Assembly (NCBI GenBank): GCA_031366605.1
Contig: JANLOO010000006.1
Coordinates: 104,646 to 168,645 of the forward strand
Length of the DNA stretch: 64,000 nucleotides
DNA from: CALMEC01 sp031366605
GTDB lineage: Bacteria > Actinomycetota > Thermoleophilia > Miltoncostaeales > Miltoncostaeaceae
Reading direction: 5' to 3'
In this document: positions 28,813 to 36,496 of the stretch, piece after piece
Numbering within the stretch: position 1 is the stretch's first letter
How the letters are laid out: every line of letters starts with the position of its first letter
Notes under the pieces: model-generated
The model's input: the letters and a program-made list of their open reading frames with translations, nothing else
What the model was told of the DNA's origin: nothing
Database searches by the model: none
Program-made: the position numbers and the translations under genes

Positions 28813-29555
28813 GCCGACTCCGTTCCGTTGCCTGCCACCACCGCAATCTCGACCGCTTGCTCGACGAGGGCGAGCATCGCCGCGACCCAGACTGCGTCCT
28901 CAGCCGGGTCCTCTGGGGGATCACCGGCGGCCAGCACCTGCACCGCCCGCGAGGTGACGGGCGCAGCCGGGTCGTCAACCTGCCGAAGCTCCTCACGCGC
29001 CCACGCTCGTGACTCGTCGTCACCGGTCGACCGAGCAAGCTCACGCCTGGCCACGTCGCTCTCGCCCGCACCCAGGTACGCGGTGATCTCGTCCTCATAG
29101 TCCGGTGGATCAAGGTCGAGCAGGTCGACCACGATCGCTCCGATCACGAGGGCCAGGTCCGCGTCCGGCGAGGCCCCACCGGTCAGTCGACGCTCGAGCA
29201 CCCCCAAGCGTTCGCCGTTGCGCTCGATGACGGCGGCCAGGGAACGTCCGGATTCGTCGGCCAACGCGCGAGCGAACGCATTGTCCGGGCGCTCATCCAA
29301 CGTCAGCGCCAACGCCTCAGTCGTCACGTCGTCGGGCGAATCCCCCACCGCCCGCTCCAGCGACGCCCCCATGGCGAGCCGAAGTTGGTTCCAGTGGGCG
29401 CGCGCCGTCGCATCGCGCAGGTGATCGAGCTCGTCCGCCGAAGCCCCCGCGACGATGGCGTCGGCGAACTCCCGGGCCTGAACCCCGAGCGCACCGCGCG
29501 GCAACACCACCGCAGTGCGCAGGATCAGCTCCGTAAAACGCGTGAAGTCGCTCAT
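28809..29555 (-). CDS. Hypothetical helical protein in HAD-FAH operon
   Basis: A 248-residue, mostly helical, acidic protein with no signal peptide, membrane span or recognisable catalytic motif. The N-terminal half reads LILRTAVVLPRGALGVQ and is Ala/Asp-rich throughout. It overlaps both neighbours by four bases (ATGA junctions), so the three proteins are probably made in step. I do not recognise the family. Confidence 0.7.
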   Translation of the reverse strand: MSDFTRFTELILRTAVVLPRGALGVQAREFADAIVAGASADELDHLRDATARAHWNQLRLAMGASLERAVGDSPDDVTTEALALTLDERPDNAFARALADESGRSLAAVIERNGERLGVLERRLTGGASPDADLALVIGAIVVDLLDLDPPDYEDEITAYLGAGESDVARRELARSTGDDESRAWAREELRQVDDPAAPVTSRAVQVLAAGDPPEDPAEDAVWVAAMLALVEQAVEIAVVAGNGTESA

Positions 29556-30355
29556 GCGCCGATGACCGCATGTTCGATTGCGCCGAGTCCCTCGATCTCG
29601 ACACGGACGACGTCCCCGTCACGCAAAAACCTGGGCGGCGTGCGGGCAACGCCGACGCCGGCAGGCGTGCCGGTGGTGATGACGTCACCCGGCTCGATCG
29701 TGAACGACGACGAGATGAACGCGATGAGATCGGCGACGCCGAACACCATGTCCGAAGTCGTCCCGTCCTGCACCAGCTCGCCAGAGAGCCACGTGCGGAT
29801 CGAGAGGGCCTGCGGGTCGGCGACCGCGTCAGCAGTCGTGATCCATGGACCCCAGGGAGCGAAGGTGTCGGCGCCCTTGGCCCGCACCCACTGCGGCTCA
29901 CTCTGCTGGACGTCCCGGGCGCTGACGTCGTTCATGACGGCGTACCCGAACACGCATCCGAGGGCGTCGACCGCCGTCACGTTGCGTGCAACCTGCCCGA
30001 TCACCACGGCCAACTCACCCTCATAATCCGGCTTCGCCGTGTAGCCGGGCAGCACCACCGGACCGGCGGGACCGGTCACCGACGTCGGCATCTTGGCGAA
30101 CAGCAGCGGGATGTCGGGAACCGGCTTGCCGGTCTCGGCCGCGTGATCCCGGTAGTTGAGGCCGATGCCGATGAGCTTCCCCGGGCGAAACGGAGCCAGG
30201 ATCGAGAGCCCGTCCAACGCAACCGACGTGCCTGTGCGCTCGATCGCAGCCCCGCGGACGACGTCCAGAACGCTCGCCGAGATTTGCGAAACGGTCGTGC
30301 CATCGACGACGCCGGCGCTGGGGCCGTCAGGCCCGTGGTAGGAGAGGATCCGCAT
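29552..30355 (-). CDS. Fumarylacetoacetate hydrolase family protein
   Basis: A 267-residue FAH-fold protein with IGIGLNYRDHAAETGKPVPD near residue 62, the metal-binding EGELAVVIG near 112, NDVSARDVQ near 141, and ITTGTPAGVG near 224. The family cleaves or hydrates 1,3-dicarbonyl or oxo-acids in aromatic and related catabolism; members include oxaloacetate decarboxylases and hydratases. The exact substrate is not deducible. It leads the three-gene unit and is divergent from the PIP synthase gene. Confidence 0.9.
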   Translation of the reverse strand: MRILSYHGPDGPSAGVVDGTTVSQISASVLDVVRGAAIERTGTSVALDGLSILAPFRPGKLIGIGLNYRDHAAETGKPVPDIPLLFAKMPTSVTGPAGPVVLPGYTAKPDYEGELAVVIGQVARNVTAVDALGCVFGYAVMNDVSARDVQQSEPQWVRAKGADTFAPWGPWITTADAVADPQALSIRTWLSGELVQDGTTSDMVFGVADLIAFISSSFTIEPGDVITTGTPAGVGVARTPPRFLRDGDVVRVEIEGLGAIEHAVIGA

Positions 30356-30403
30356 ACCTCGCTATCCTACGTCGCGGTCTGCGGCTCCCGCCGCCGACTC
30401 ACC

Positions 30404-31081
30404 ATGACCGAACGCGAGCCGCCTATCTCCACACATACCGAGAACCTCGAGCCTCCGCCCGTGCCCGTCCGGCAGCGCATCTCCGACGGCGCCCGCAGCA
30501 TCGTCGACCCCATCATCCGCGCGCTGGTGCGCAGGCGGGTCGGCCCCAACGCCATCACCGTCGTCGGATTCGGGCTGGTCACGGCATCGTGCGTGCTGAT
30601 CTTGGCCGAGCAGTGGCTGCTGTCGTGGCTCGTGTTCACCGTCGGGTCGCTCAGCGACATGCTGGACGGCTCGGTCGCGCGCCTCTCCGGCAAGGCAACG
30701 ACTTTTGGGGCGTTCCTGGACTCGACGCTCGACCGGCTCGCCGAAGGCTTCGTGCTGGGATCCATCGGGATCGTGTTCGCACGCGACGGTCGCCACTGGG
30801 CCCTCGCGGCCTGCTTCGTCGCACTGACCGCATCGTTTCTGGTGTCGTACACGCGGGCACGGGCCGAAGGCCTGGGGATCGAATCGAACAAGGGTGGCTT
30901 GATGAGCCGGGTCGAGCGGCTGTTCTTGATCGGCACAGGGCTCTTCTTCGGGTGGATCGACCACTTCCTGGAGATCGCGATCTACGTGCTCGCCGTGCTG
31001 ACCGTGCTCACGGTCGTGCAACGTGTGATCCACGTGTCGCGTGCGCTCCGCCGGCACGAACAACCTCACCCACCGGGCTGA
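30404..31081 (+). CDS. pgsA: CDP-alcohol phosphatidyltransferase, probable phosphatidylinositol-phosphate synthase
   Basis: A 225-residue membrane enzyme with the full signature DX2DGX2ARX8GX3DX3D (DMLDGSVARLSG, then FGAFLDSTLDRL), an N-terminal RALVRRRVGPNAITVVGFG, and about five to six hydrophobic helices. These enzymes join CDP-diacylglycerol to a polar alcohol. Because the next gene makes inositol 3-phosphate, phosphatidylinositol phosphate is the likeliest product, but phosphatidylglycerol phosphate cannot be excluded by sequence. ATG 30404 is chosen as the first start giving a normal length; a much longer open frame overlaps the divergent FAH gene. Confidence 0.87.
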   Translation: MTEREPPISTHTENLEPPPVPVRQRISDGARSIVDPIIRALVRRRVGPNAITVVGFGLVTASCVLILAEQWLLSWLVFTVGSLSDMLDGSVARLSGKATTFGAFLDSTLDRLAEGFVLGSIGIVFARDGRHWALAACFVALTASFLVSYTRARAEGLGIESNKGGLMSRVERLFLIGTGLFFGWIDHFLEIAIYVLAVLTVLTVVQRVIHVSRALRRHEQPHPPG

Positions 31082-31241
31082 CTCGCGGGGCTCAAGGGCC
31101 CGGGTGACGGTCGATCGGGCCGCACGGCCTCGCGCAGCTGATCGTGTACACTAAATAATGCACCAATCGGACGGTGTGCACCGAGCAGCCTCGATCCGGG
31201 GCCGGGCAGCGTCCGCAACCCCCCTGCCTGGAGAGTCAACT

Positions 31242-32567
31242 GTGGCCGCACTGAACAAGAACGTCGAGATCGCCCCTGCCAAAGGCAAGCTGGGGGTCCT
31301 CCTCCCGGGAATGGGCGCGGTCGGCACGACGTTCATCTCGGGCGTCATCGCGATCCGGCAGGGACTCGCGAAGCCGATCGGCAGCCTGACCCAGATGGGC
31401 ACCATCCGGATCGGCAAGCGTACCGACAACGACGTGCGGCCCCTCTCGACCTACCTCCCGCTGGCGGGCCTCGATGATCTGACGTTCGGCGGCTGGGACG
31501 TCATCGCCGACAATGTCTACGAGGCGGCCAAGCGGGCGGGTGTGCTGGAGGAGAAGCTGCTCGACCAGTTGCGCGACGAGCTCGAGGCGATTACCCCGAT
31601 GCCCGCCGTGTTCGAGCAGAGGTTCGTCCGCAATCTTCACGGCGACAACGTCAAGCCGCCGGCGAGCAAGATGGAATGGGCCGAGGCGCTCAAGGCCGAC
31701 ATCCTGGCCTTCAAGGAGCAGCACGGTTGCGACCGCCTGGTCGGCATCTGGTGCGGCTCGACGGAGATCTACGAGCAGCCGTCGGAGGTCCACGCGACGC
31801 TGGAGGCGTTCGAGCAGGGGCTTCGCGACAGCCACCCCAACATCGCCCCGAGCCAGATCTACGCCTATGCGTTCCTGTCGCTCGGTATCCCGTTGGCCAA
31901 CGGGGCACCGAACCTGACGCTGGACTTCCCCGCCATGATGGAACTCGCGCGCAAGAACAAGGTCGCGGTCACCGGCAAGGACTTCAAGACCGGACAGACC
32001 CTGATGAAGACGATCCTGGCGCCGGGGCTCAAGGCACGCATGCTCGGTGTTGCCGGCTGGTACTCCACCAACATCCTGGGCAACCGCGACGGCGAAGTGC
32101 TGGACGACCCCGACTCGTTCAAGTCGAAGGAGGTGTCGAAGCTCGGTGTGCTCGACACGATCTTCGAGCCGAAGCGCCACCCGGATCTGTACGGGGATCT
32201 TCACCACGTCGTGCGCATCAACTCTTACCCCCCGCGCGGTGACAACAAGGAGGGGTGGGACAACATCGACATCTTCGGGTGGCTCGGCTACCCCATGCAG
32301 ATCAAGATCGACTTCCTGTGCCGCGACTCGATCCTCGCCGCGCCAATCGTCCTGGACCTGGCCCTGCTGGTCGATCTCGCCCAGCGTGCCGGCATGAGCG
32401 GCGTGCAGGAGTGGCTCAGCTTCTACTGGAAGAGCCCGCAGCCCGTGCAGGACAACGTCTACCCCGAGCACGACCTGTTCATCCAGCTCACAAAGCTCAA
32501 GAACACGATGCGATTCTTGATGGGCGACGAGCCGATCACCCACCTCGGGTCCGAGTACTACGACTGA
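31242..32567 (+). CDS. ino1: Inositol-3-phosphate synthase
   Basis: A 441-residue NAD-dependent enzyme converting glucose 6-phosphate to inositol 3-phosphate. It shows GKLGVLLPGMGAVGTTFISG (NAD-binding), LVGIWCGSTEIY, GKDFKTGQTLMKTI and SYPPRGDNKEGWDNIDIFGW. The start GTG 31242 has GGAG eight bases upstream and matches where similarity begins. An in-frame ATG at 31158, five bases after TACACT, would add 28 residues of low-complexity sequence and is less likely. Inositol feeds the adjacent PIP synthase and possibly the glycosyltransferase that follows; mycothiol synthesis is another sink in actinobacteria. Confidence 0.95.
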   Translation: MAALNKNVEIAPAKGKLGVLLPGMGAVGTTFISGVIAIRQGLAKPIGSLTQMGTIRIGKRTDNDVRPLSTYLPLAGLDDLTFGGWDVIADNVYEAAKRAGVLEEKLLDQLRDELEAITPMPAVFEQRFVRNLHGDNVKPPASKMEWAEALKADILAFKEQHGCDRLVGIWCGSTEIYEQPSEVHATLEAFEQGLRDSHPNIAPSQIYAYAFLSLGIPLANGAPNLTLDFPAMMELARKNKVAVTGKDFKTGQTLMKTILAPGLKARMLGVAGWYSTNILGNRDGEVLDDPDSFKSKEVSKLGVLDTIFEPKRHPDLYGDLHHVVRINSYPPRGDNKEGWDNIDIFGWLGYPMQIKIDFLCRDSILAAPIVLDLALLVDLAQRAGMSGVQEWLSFYWKSPQPVQDNVYPEHDLFIQLTKLKNTMRFLMGDEPITHLGSEYYD

Positions 32568-32597
32568 GTCACCCCGGCCCGTGGCGACGCCACGTCA

Positions 32598-32628
32598 GGT
32601 AGCACGCGGCCCTCGACCGAGTGCTACC
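32598..32628. terminator. Inverted repeat after ino1
   Basis: GGTAGCAC (32598-32605) and GTGCTACC (32621-32628) are perfect complements with a 15-base loop, in the 74-base gap between ino1 and the glycosyltransferase gene. There is no U tract, and TACCGT within the second arm ends near the next start, so it may be an operator rather than a terminator. Confidence 0.45.
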
Positions 32629-32641
32629 GTCGCAGTCGCCC

Positions 32642-34462
32642 ATGGCTGAATCACGTTCGATCGCGCTCATCTCGCCGCACGCCTGGCCGGCGCACGATGA
32701 TCTGACGTGGCGCATCGAGCAGGAGGCCCGGGCACTCGCCCGGCGCGGACACCGCGTCAGCATCCTGACGCCGGCCACCGGGCCTGAGCTTCTGGCTGAC
32801 AGCCGGCGTCGCTTGCGCGCGCTGCGCGACGGCGACAGCACCCTGGTGATCGGCGCGCCGGGCCAGGTCGTTGTCGTGCCCCTCGGGCGGTCCCTGCCGA
32901 CGGGGCCCAGGCGACGTATCGGTGGGCCGCTCGACCTGTCCGCGGCGCTCGAGGACGTCCTCTCACGAGTCGCGTTCGACGTCGTGCACGTCCACGAACC
33001 GTTGGCACCGAGCCCGGCGCTCGCGGCCTTGCGACACGCCCGCGGCATCACGGCCGCAACGTTTTACCGGCCCGAGCAGCTCGCCGGGGTGGCATTTGTG
33101 CAGCCGTTGTTGGAACGCGCAATGGCGCGTCTGGATCTGTGGGTCGCGACGAGCGACAGCGCGCGACGGGCGGTCGCCGAATTGTTCGCGCGTGACTGCG
33201 ATGTCATCCCGGGCGGCATTGACCCGGAGACGTTCCACCCGCCCATTGACGAGCCCGTCGGGCCTCCTGGCCTCGTCGTCGTCGCCCGGGGAACCGACCG
33301 CGCCGGATTGCGATTCGCGCTGCATGTCGTCAAGACGCTGGACCTCGACGCTCTGGGGACCATCACGATCCTTGGCCCTCAGGAGGCCCCGTGGCGCACT
33401 CGAGCCTCGGTCCCCAAGGCGCTTCGCGAACGCGTCGCCGTCATCCCGGACACCGGTGCCCAGGCACGCGCTCAGGCATACGCGACCGGACGAATCGCGC
33501 TGATCAGCGCACCTGACGACCTGTTGGGATCGGCGGCCGCCGAGGCCATGGCCTGCGGGTTGACGCCGATCATCCCGCGCACGGGCGAAGGCGACGCCCT
33601 GATCACCCACGGACGCGACGGGTTGGCGTTGGCGCCGTTCTCGCGTGATGTGTGGGCCGCGACGATCACCGACCTCGTTGGCGAGCCACACCGGCGTGCC
33701 GAGCTGGGCACGCACGCCGCTCACCGTGCGTCGGCGCGCACGTGGGACACAGTCGCGGCTGAACTCGAGGATGGGTATGCCCGCGCGGCGAGCATCGACC
33801 CGATGGCATCAGCACCCCGCGACCGAATAGTCGTGGATGTACGGGTGCACGCGGGACCCGAGTTGCCGCCGCGCGCGATCGTTGACGCCTGCATTGCTCG
33901 CGACGTCGGCGCCGTGGCGGTGGTCGCCGACATCGGTCCCGAACCGGGGATCGAAGCCGCAGCAGTGGCCGGAGGCCGAGTGACGGTCATCGCCGGTCAG
34001 CACATCACGACCTCAGAAGGACGCCTTGTCGGGTTGTTCCTGCGCACTGCGATCCCCCATGGATTGGGTCTCGAGGACACCACAGAGCTGATCCACGCAC
34101 AGGGAGGGATCGTCATGGCCCCCCACCCCGGGTGGTCCGAGCCGCCCAGCAGGGATCTGCTGCGTCGCTACCGCAGCCTCATCGACTGTCTCGAGATGCT
34201 GAGCGGCCCCGCGTCGACCGCGCGCGCGGGCTTGGGCGAAGAGGCCGCTCGCCTGACGCAGCGGTTCGGCATGCTCGCCGTGGCGGGCAGTGGCGCCACC
34301 ACCGTCGAGGACATCGGGGCTGCACACCTTCGGATGCGTCCGTTCACATCCGCCCGTGAATTTTTGGACGCACTCGTCGACGCGGAGCCGGTACAGCGCC
34401 GCCGTGGATTGCGTCCGCGCATGCAACGTGAGAGACGCCGTCCAGCCGACCCCGCGAACTGA
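32642..34462 (+). CDS. GT4-type glycosyltransferase fused to a PHP-like domain
   Basis: A 606-residue protein. Residues 5-365 are a GT-B glycosyltransferase: ALISPHAWPAHDDLTWRIEQ, VHVHEPLAPSPALAAL, CDVIPGGIDPETFHPP and a donor-site region near DDLLGSAAAEAMACGLTPII. It resembles PimA-type mannosyltransferases. From about residue 390 a PHP-like domain follows (VVDVRVHAGPELPPRAIVDA, MAPHPGWSEPP, LECL-type turn, then VAGSGATTVEDIG), possibly with incomplete metal ligands. With inositol lipid genes upstream it may glycosylate phosphatidylinositol. ATG 32642 has no ribosome-binding site. Confidence 0.78.
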   Translation: MAESRSIALISPHAWPAHDDLTWRIEQEARALARRGHRVSILTPATGPELLADSRRRLRALRDGDSTLVIGAPGQVVVVPLGRSLPTGPRRRIGGPLDLSAALEDVLSRVAFDVVHVHEPLAPSPALAALRHARGITAATFYRPEQLAGVAFVQPLLERAMARLDLWVATSDSARRAVAELFARDCDVIPGGIDPETFHPPIDEPVGPPGLVVVARGTDRAGLRFALHVVKTLDLDALGTITILGPQEAPWRTRASVPKALRERVAVIPDTGAQARAQAYATGRIALISAPDDLLGSAAAEAMACGLTPIIPRTGEGDALITHGRDGLALAPFSRDVWAATITDLVGEPHRRAELGTHAAHRASARTWDTVAAELEDGYARAASIDPMASAPRDRIVVDVRVHAGPELPPRAIVDACIARDVGAVAVVADIGPEPGIEAAAVAGGRVTVIAGQHITTSEGRLVGLFLRTAIPHGLGLEDTTELIHAQGGIVMAPHPGWSEPPSRDLLRRYRSLIDCLEMLSGPASTARAGLGEEAARLTQRFGMLAVAGSGATTVEDIGAAHLRMRPFTSAREFLDALVDAEPVQRRRGLRPRMQRERRRPADPAN

Positions 34463-34515
34463 AACGCGTTTCACGCAGGAGATCCGCCACAAGAGGGCCA
34501 ATAGATGCGTCGCTG

Positions 34516-35187
34516 ATGACGTCCGACACACCAGGCAACGACACCCGTGCAGAACGGCCGCGCCGCAGCTCAGGCGTAACAGGCGGCGGATCACCGACCG
34601 AATTGCAAGACGCGTACCTGCGCCGCTCGATCGTCGAGATCGAGTCGCTCAATCGCGAGATCCTGGCGTGTACGCACTGCGTGCCCAAGGACGAGCTGCC
34701 GGTACTCGCATCAGGCTCGCCGCAGGCCGAGATCCTGATGGTCAAGTGGTCAGCGAGCCTGGCCGAGCGCCAAGAGGGCGTCGCATTCTTTGGCAGGGCC
34801 GGTACCGCGATCTTGAAGAGCGTCGAACGGCTCGGCATCAACCCGGCCACGATGTACGGAACGCTCGCGATCAAATGCAGCCACCTCGCTGAACGCGACG
34901 CGGCGGCGCTGTGCCCGCCATGGCTCGCTCAGGAGATTGCCATCGTCATGCCCAAGCTCGTGGTGGCAATGGGTGAGCACGCACTGGATGCCATCAACCG
35001 ACTCGACTACCCCCTGGCCGAACAGCTGCGGGCCGCGACCGGTGTCGTCCAACGGTGGACCCCGACCATCGAGGCGCTCTACGTCCCGGACATCGATGAC
35101 TCCCTCGACGAGCAGGGTGCCAAACGCGCATTCTGGGCGGCCTTCCGCGCCATCGGCGATTGGCACGAGGCGCAACCTCCGTACTGA
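34516..35187 (+). CDS. Uracil-DNA-glycosylase-fold protein lacking catalytic motifs
   Basis: A 223-residue protein aligned by eye with type 4/5 uracil-DNA glycosylases: CTHC at residues 52-55, PQAEILMV, FFGRAGTAILKSVERLGINP, LAIKCSH and IAIVMPKLVVAMGEHAL. The four Cys (52, 55, 121, 133) that would hold a 4Fe-4S cluster are kept. But the usual GEGPG-type motif A is VKWSASLAE, and the C-terminal HPS-type motif B is absent (VPDIDDSLDEQ). It is therefore probably not a normal glycosylase; a DNA-binding or unrelated Fe-S role is possible. The first 30 residues look disordered. Confidence 0.75.
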   Translation: MTSDTPGNDTRAERPRRSSGVTGGGSPTELQDAYLRRSIVEIESLNREILACTHCVPKDELPVLASGSPQAEILMVKWSASLAERQEGVAFFGRAGTAILKSVERLGINPATMYGTLAIKCSHLAERDAAALCPPWLAQEIAIVMPKLVVAMGEHALDAINRLDYPLAEQLRAATGVVQRWTPTIEALYVPDIDDSLDEQGAKRAFWAAFRAIGDWHEAQPPY

Positions 35188-35246
35188 GCTGGCTCATCGG
35201 CAGCTGACCCGGCCGCGTGCAGTTGACCGGAGTACTTCGCGATTCG

Positions 35247-35275
35247 CCAATTGGATGGCACCATGCCGCGATTGC
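35247..35275. repeat. Paired intergenic palindrome, copy 9 (weak second arm)
   Basis: GCCAATTGG (35246-35254) is a good single site. A degenerate GCGATTGC centred 21 bp downstream may be its partner. It lies in the 192-base spacer between the UDG-like gene and the lysozyme-like gene. Confidence 0.45.
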
Positions 35276-35379
35276 CGTCCACCGCCATCGGCGGGCGGTC
35301 CAACCTCACTCCGCCGCGCCACTCCATTGAACGGATGTGGCCCCGCGAGGGTGGGGATCACTCCGATAGGGAGACTCCT

Positions 35380-35868
35380 CTGACCCGTCGAACCATCACT
35401 CTTGCAACGATGCTCGTCGCCGTGGCGTTCACGGCCACCGCCCTGTTCTTCACCCGCACGCCAGATGCCGACGCCGGCCAACGGACCAAACTGGCCCGTG
35501 CCGAGGCACAGATCTCCGCTCTTCGCGCCCAACTCATTGCAGAACGACGGCGCCATCCGACGAACCTGACACAGCTGCGACGCACGTCACGGTCGGTCCC
35601 GAGCGTCAACCACGCCCTGGCCCTCGCGGCCGCGACCTATGGTGTCCCGGTCGCAAAGCTCCGCCGCGTCGCGACATGCGAGTCGACCCTCAACCCCAAG
35701 GCGACGAACGGACGCTACGTCGGCCTCTTCCAGTTCGGCACTCCCCTCTGGAACGCCACCCCATACGGCCGCTTCTCCCGCACCGACCCGTACGCCGCAG
35801 CGGCAGCGGCAGCATGGGCCTTCAAACGCGGCATGGCCCGCCACTGGCCGCTCTGCGGCCGACGCTGA
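35380..35868 (+). CDS. Secreted lysozyme-like (transglycosylase) protein
   Basis: A 162-residue exported protein. Residues 1-33 form a signal anchor (RRTITLATMLVAVAF), a short coiled coil follows (AEAQISALRAQLIAERR), and the C-terminal 85 residues are an SLT/lysozyme-like domain (GVPVAKLRRVATCESTLNPK, with the catalytic-type Glu; YVGLFQFGTPLW; AWAFKRGMARHWPLC). It would cleave peptidoglycan glycan strands. The preferred start is CTG 35380, with AGGGAG seven bases upstream; ATG 35338 gives a longer Arg/Glu-rich lead that spoils the signal peptide. Confidence 0.78.
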   Translation: MTRRTITLATMLVAVAFTATALFFTRTPDADAGQRTKLARAEAQISALRAQLIAERRRHPTNLTQLRRTSRSVPSVNHALALAAATYGVPVAKLRRVATCESTLNPKATNGRYVGLFQFGTPLWNATPYGRFSRTDPYAAAAAAAWAFKRGMARHWPLCGRR

Positions 35869-35896
35869 ACACCGTGGCACCCGGCCTCCGAGAGCC

Positions 35897-35932
35897 CGCC
35901 AATTGGCGTCCATCACCCACGGCAACCGGCGG
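35897..35932. repeat. Paired intergenic palindrome, copy 10
   Basis: CGCCAATTGGCG (35897-35908) and GGCAACCGGC (35921-35930) have centres 23 bp apart. The unit is nearly identical, including its linker, to the copy at 36253. Confidence 0.7.
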
Positions 35933-36252
35933 GCTCCTGGGAAGTCTTGGCCTGGATCGCCTCGCAACCCGGACCGCGACGGAAGGCAGCGCTCCCGACA
36001 AGCTGACTGCCTGCCGTCGCGTCGGCCCGTAGGGCCGCCCGAACATCTGCATGCTCGGGGCGCCGCGCTTGAACTGCTGATCGCTGCCGCGCGGACCGGC
36101 CCTGCGGGCCGGGCGACGACGTCCCGCCAGCTCTTCAGGGAGCGCTGGCCGTCGTCGCAACAGCAATACACCCGCCACGCCAAGACAACCGAACCAACCG
36201 ACGATCCGTCGTGTACCAACACAACGCGGCCTCACGCGGGTCTCCGATTGCC

Positions 36253-36288
36253 CGCCACTTGGCGTCAATCACCCACGGCAATCGGCGG
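36253..36288. repeat. Paired intergenic palindrome, copy 11
   Basis: CGCCACTTGGCG (36253-36264) and GGCAATCGGC (36277-36286) have centres 23 bp apart. The linker TCAATCACCCAC differs by one base from copy 10. A further CCGATTGC lies 11 bp upstream of the first centre. Confidence 0.7.
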
Positions 36289-36341
36289 CTTCTGCACGAG
36301 AGGCAGCGCAGGCCCGCCGTGCAGGGGCGGCGTTGGGGGCG

Positions 36342-36378
36342 CGCCATTTGGCGTGGCACGGCTGACGCCAAATGGCGT
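36342..36378. repeat. Paired intergenic palindrome, copy 12, forming a 13-bp inverted repeat
   Basis: CGCCATTTGGCGT (36342-36354) and ACGCCAAATGGCG (36365-36377) are exact reverse complements of each other with a 10-base loop, and each is itself a near palindrome. Centres are 24 bp apart. This is the most perfect member of the family in the window. Confidence 0.75.
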
Positions 36379-36496
36379 GTTGATCACGTAGTCGCCATTG
36401 GAGGCGACATGTGTGTCGGAAAATGTCACAGAGACGAGTGAGAATTGACACGTTTGGTGGCTGTGGTGACACACTTGAAGGTGCATCCTTGGGAGT

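Larger units (their letters stand above)
35869..36496. other. 628-base non-coding region rich in palindromes
   Basis: No convincing gene was found here. It holds three paired palindromes, including two near-identical copies of a 38-base unit about 356 bases apart. Near the right end a GTCGCC...GGCGAC hairpin (36391-36408) is followed by an AT-richer stretch with repeated TGTC/GACA elements (TTGACACG, GGTGACACAC) just before the zinc-finger gene; these could be its promoter or operators. Confidence 0.55.

Noticed and set aside
31158..31241. In-frame ATG extension of ino1
   Set aside because: TACACT five bases upstream makes a leaderless start conceivable, but GTG 31242 has a proper GGAG site and matches the start of family similarity.
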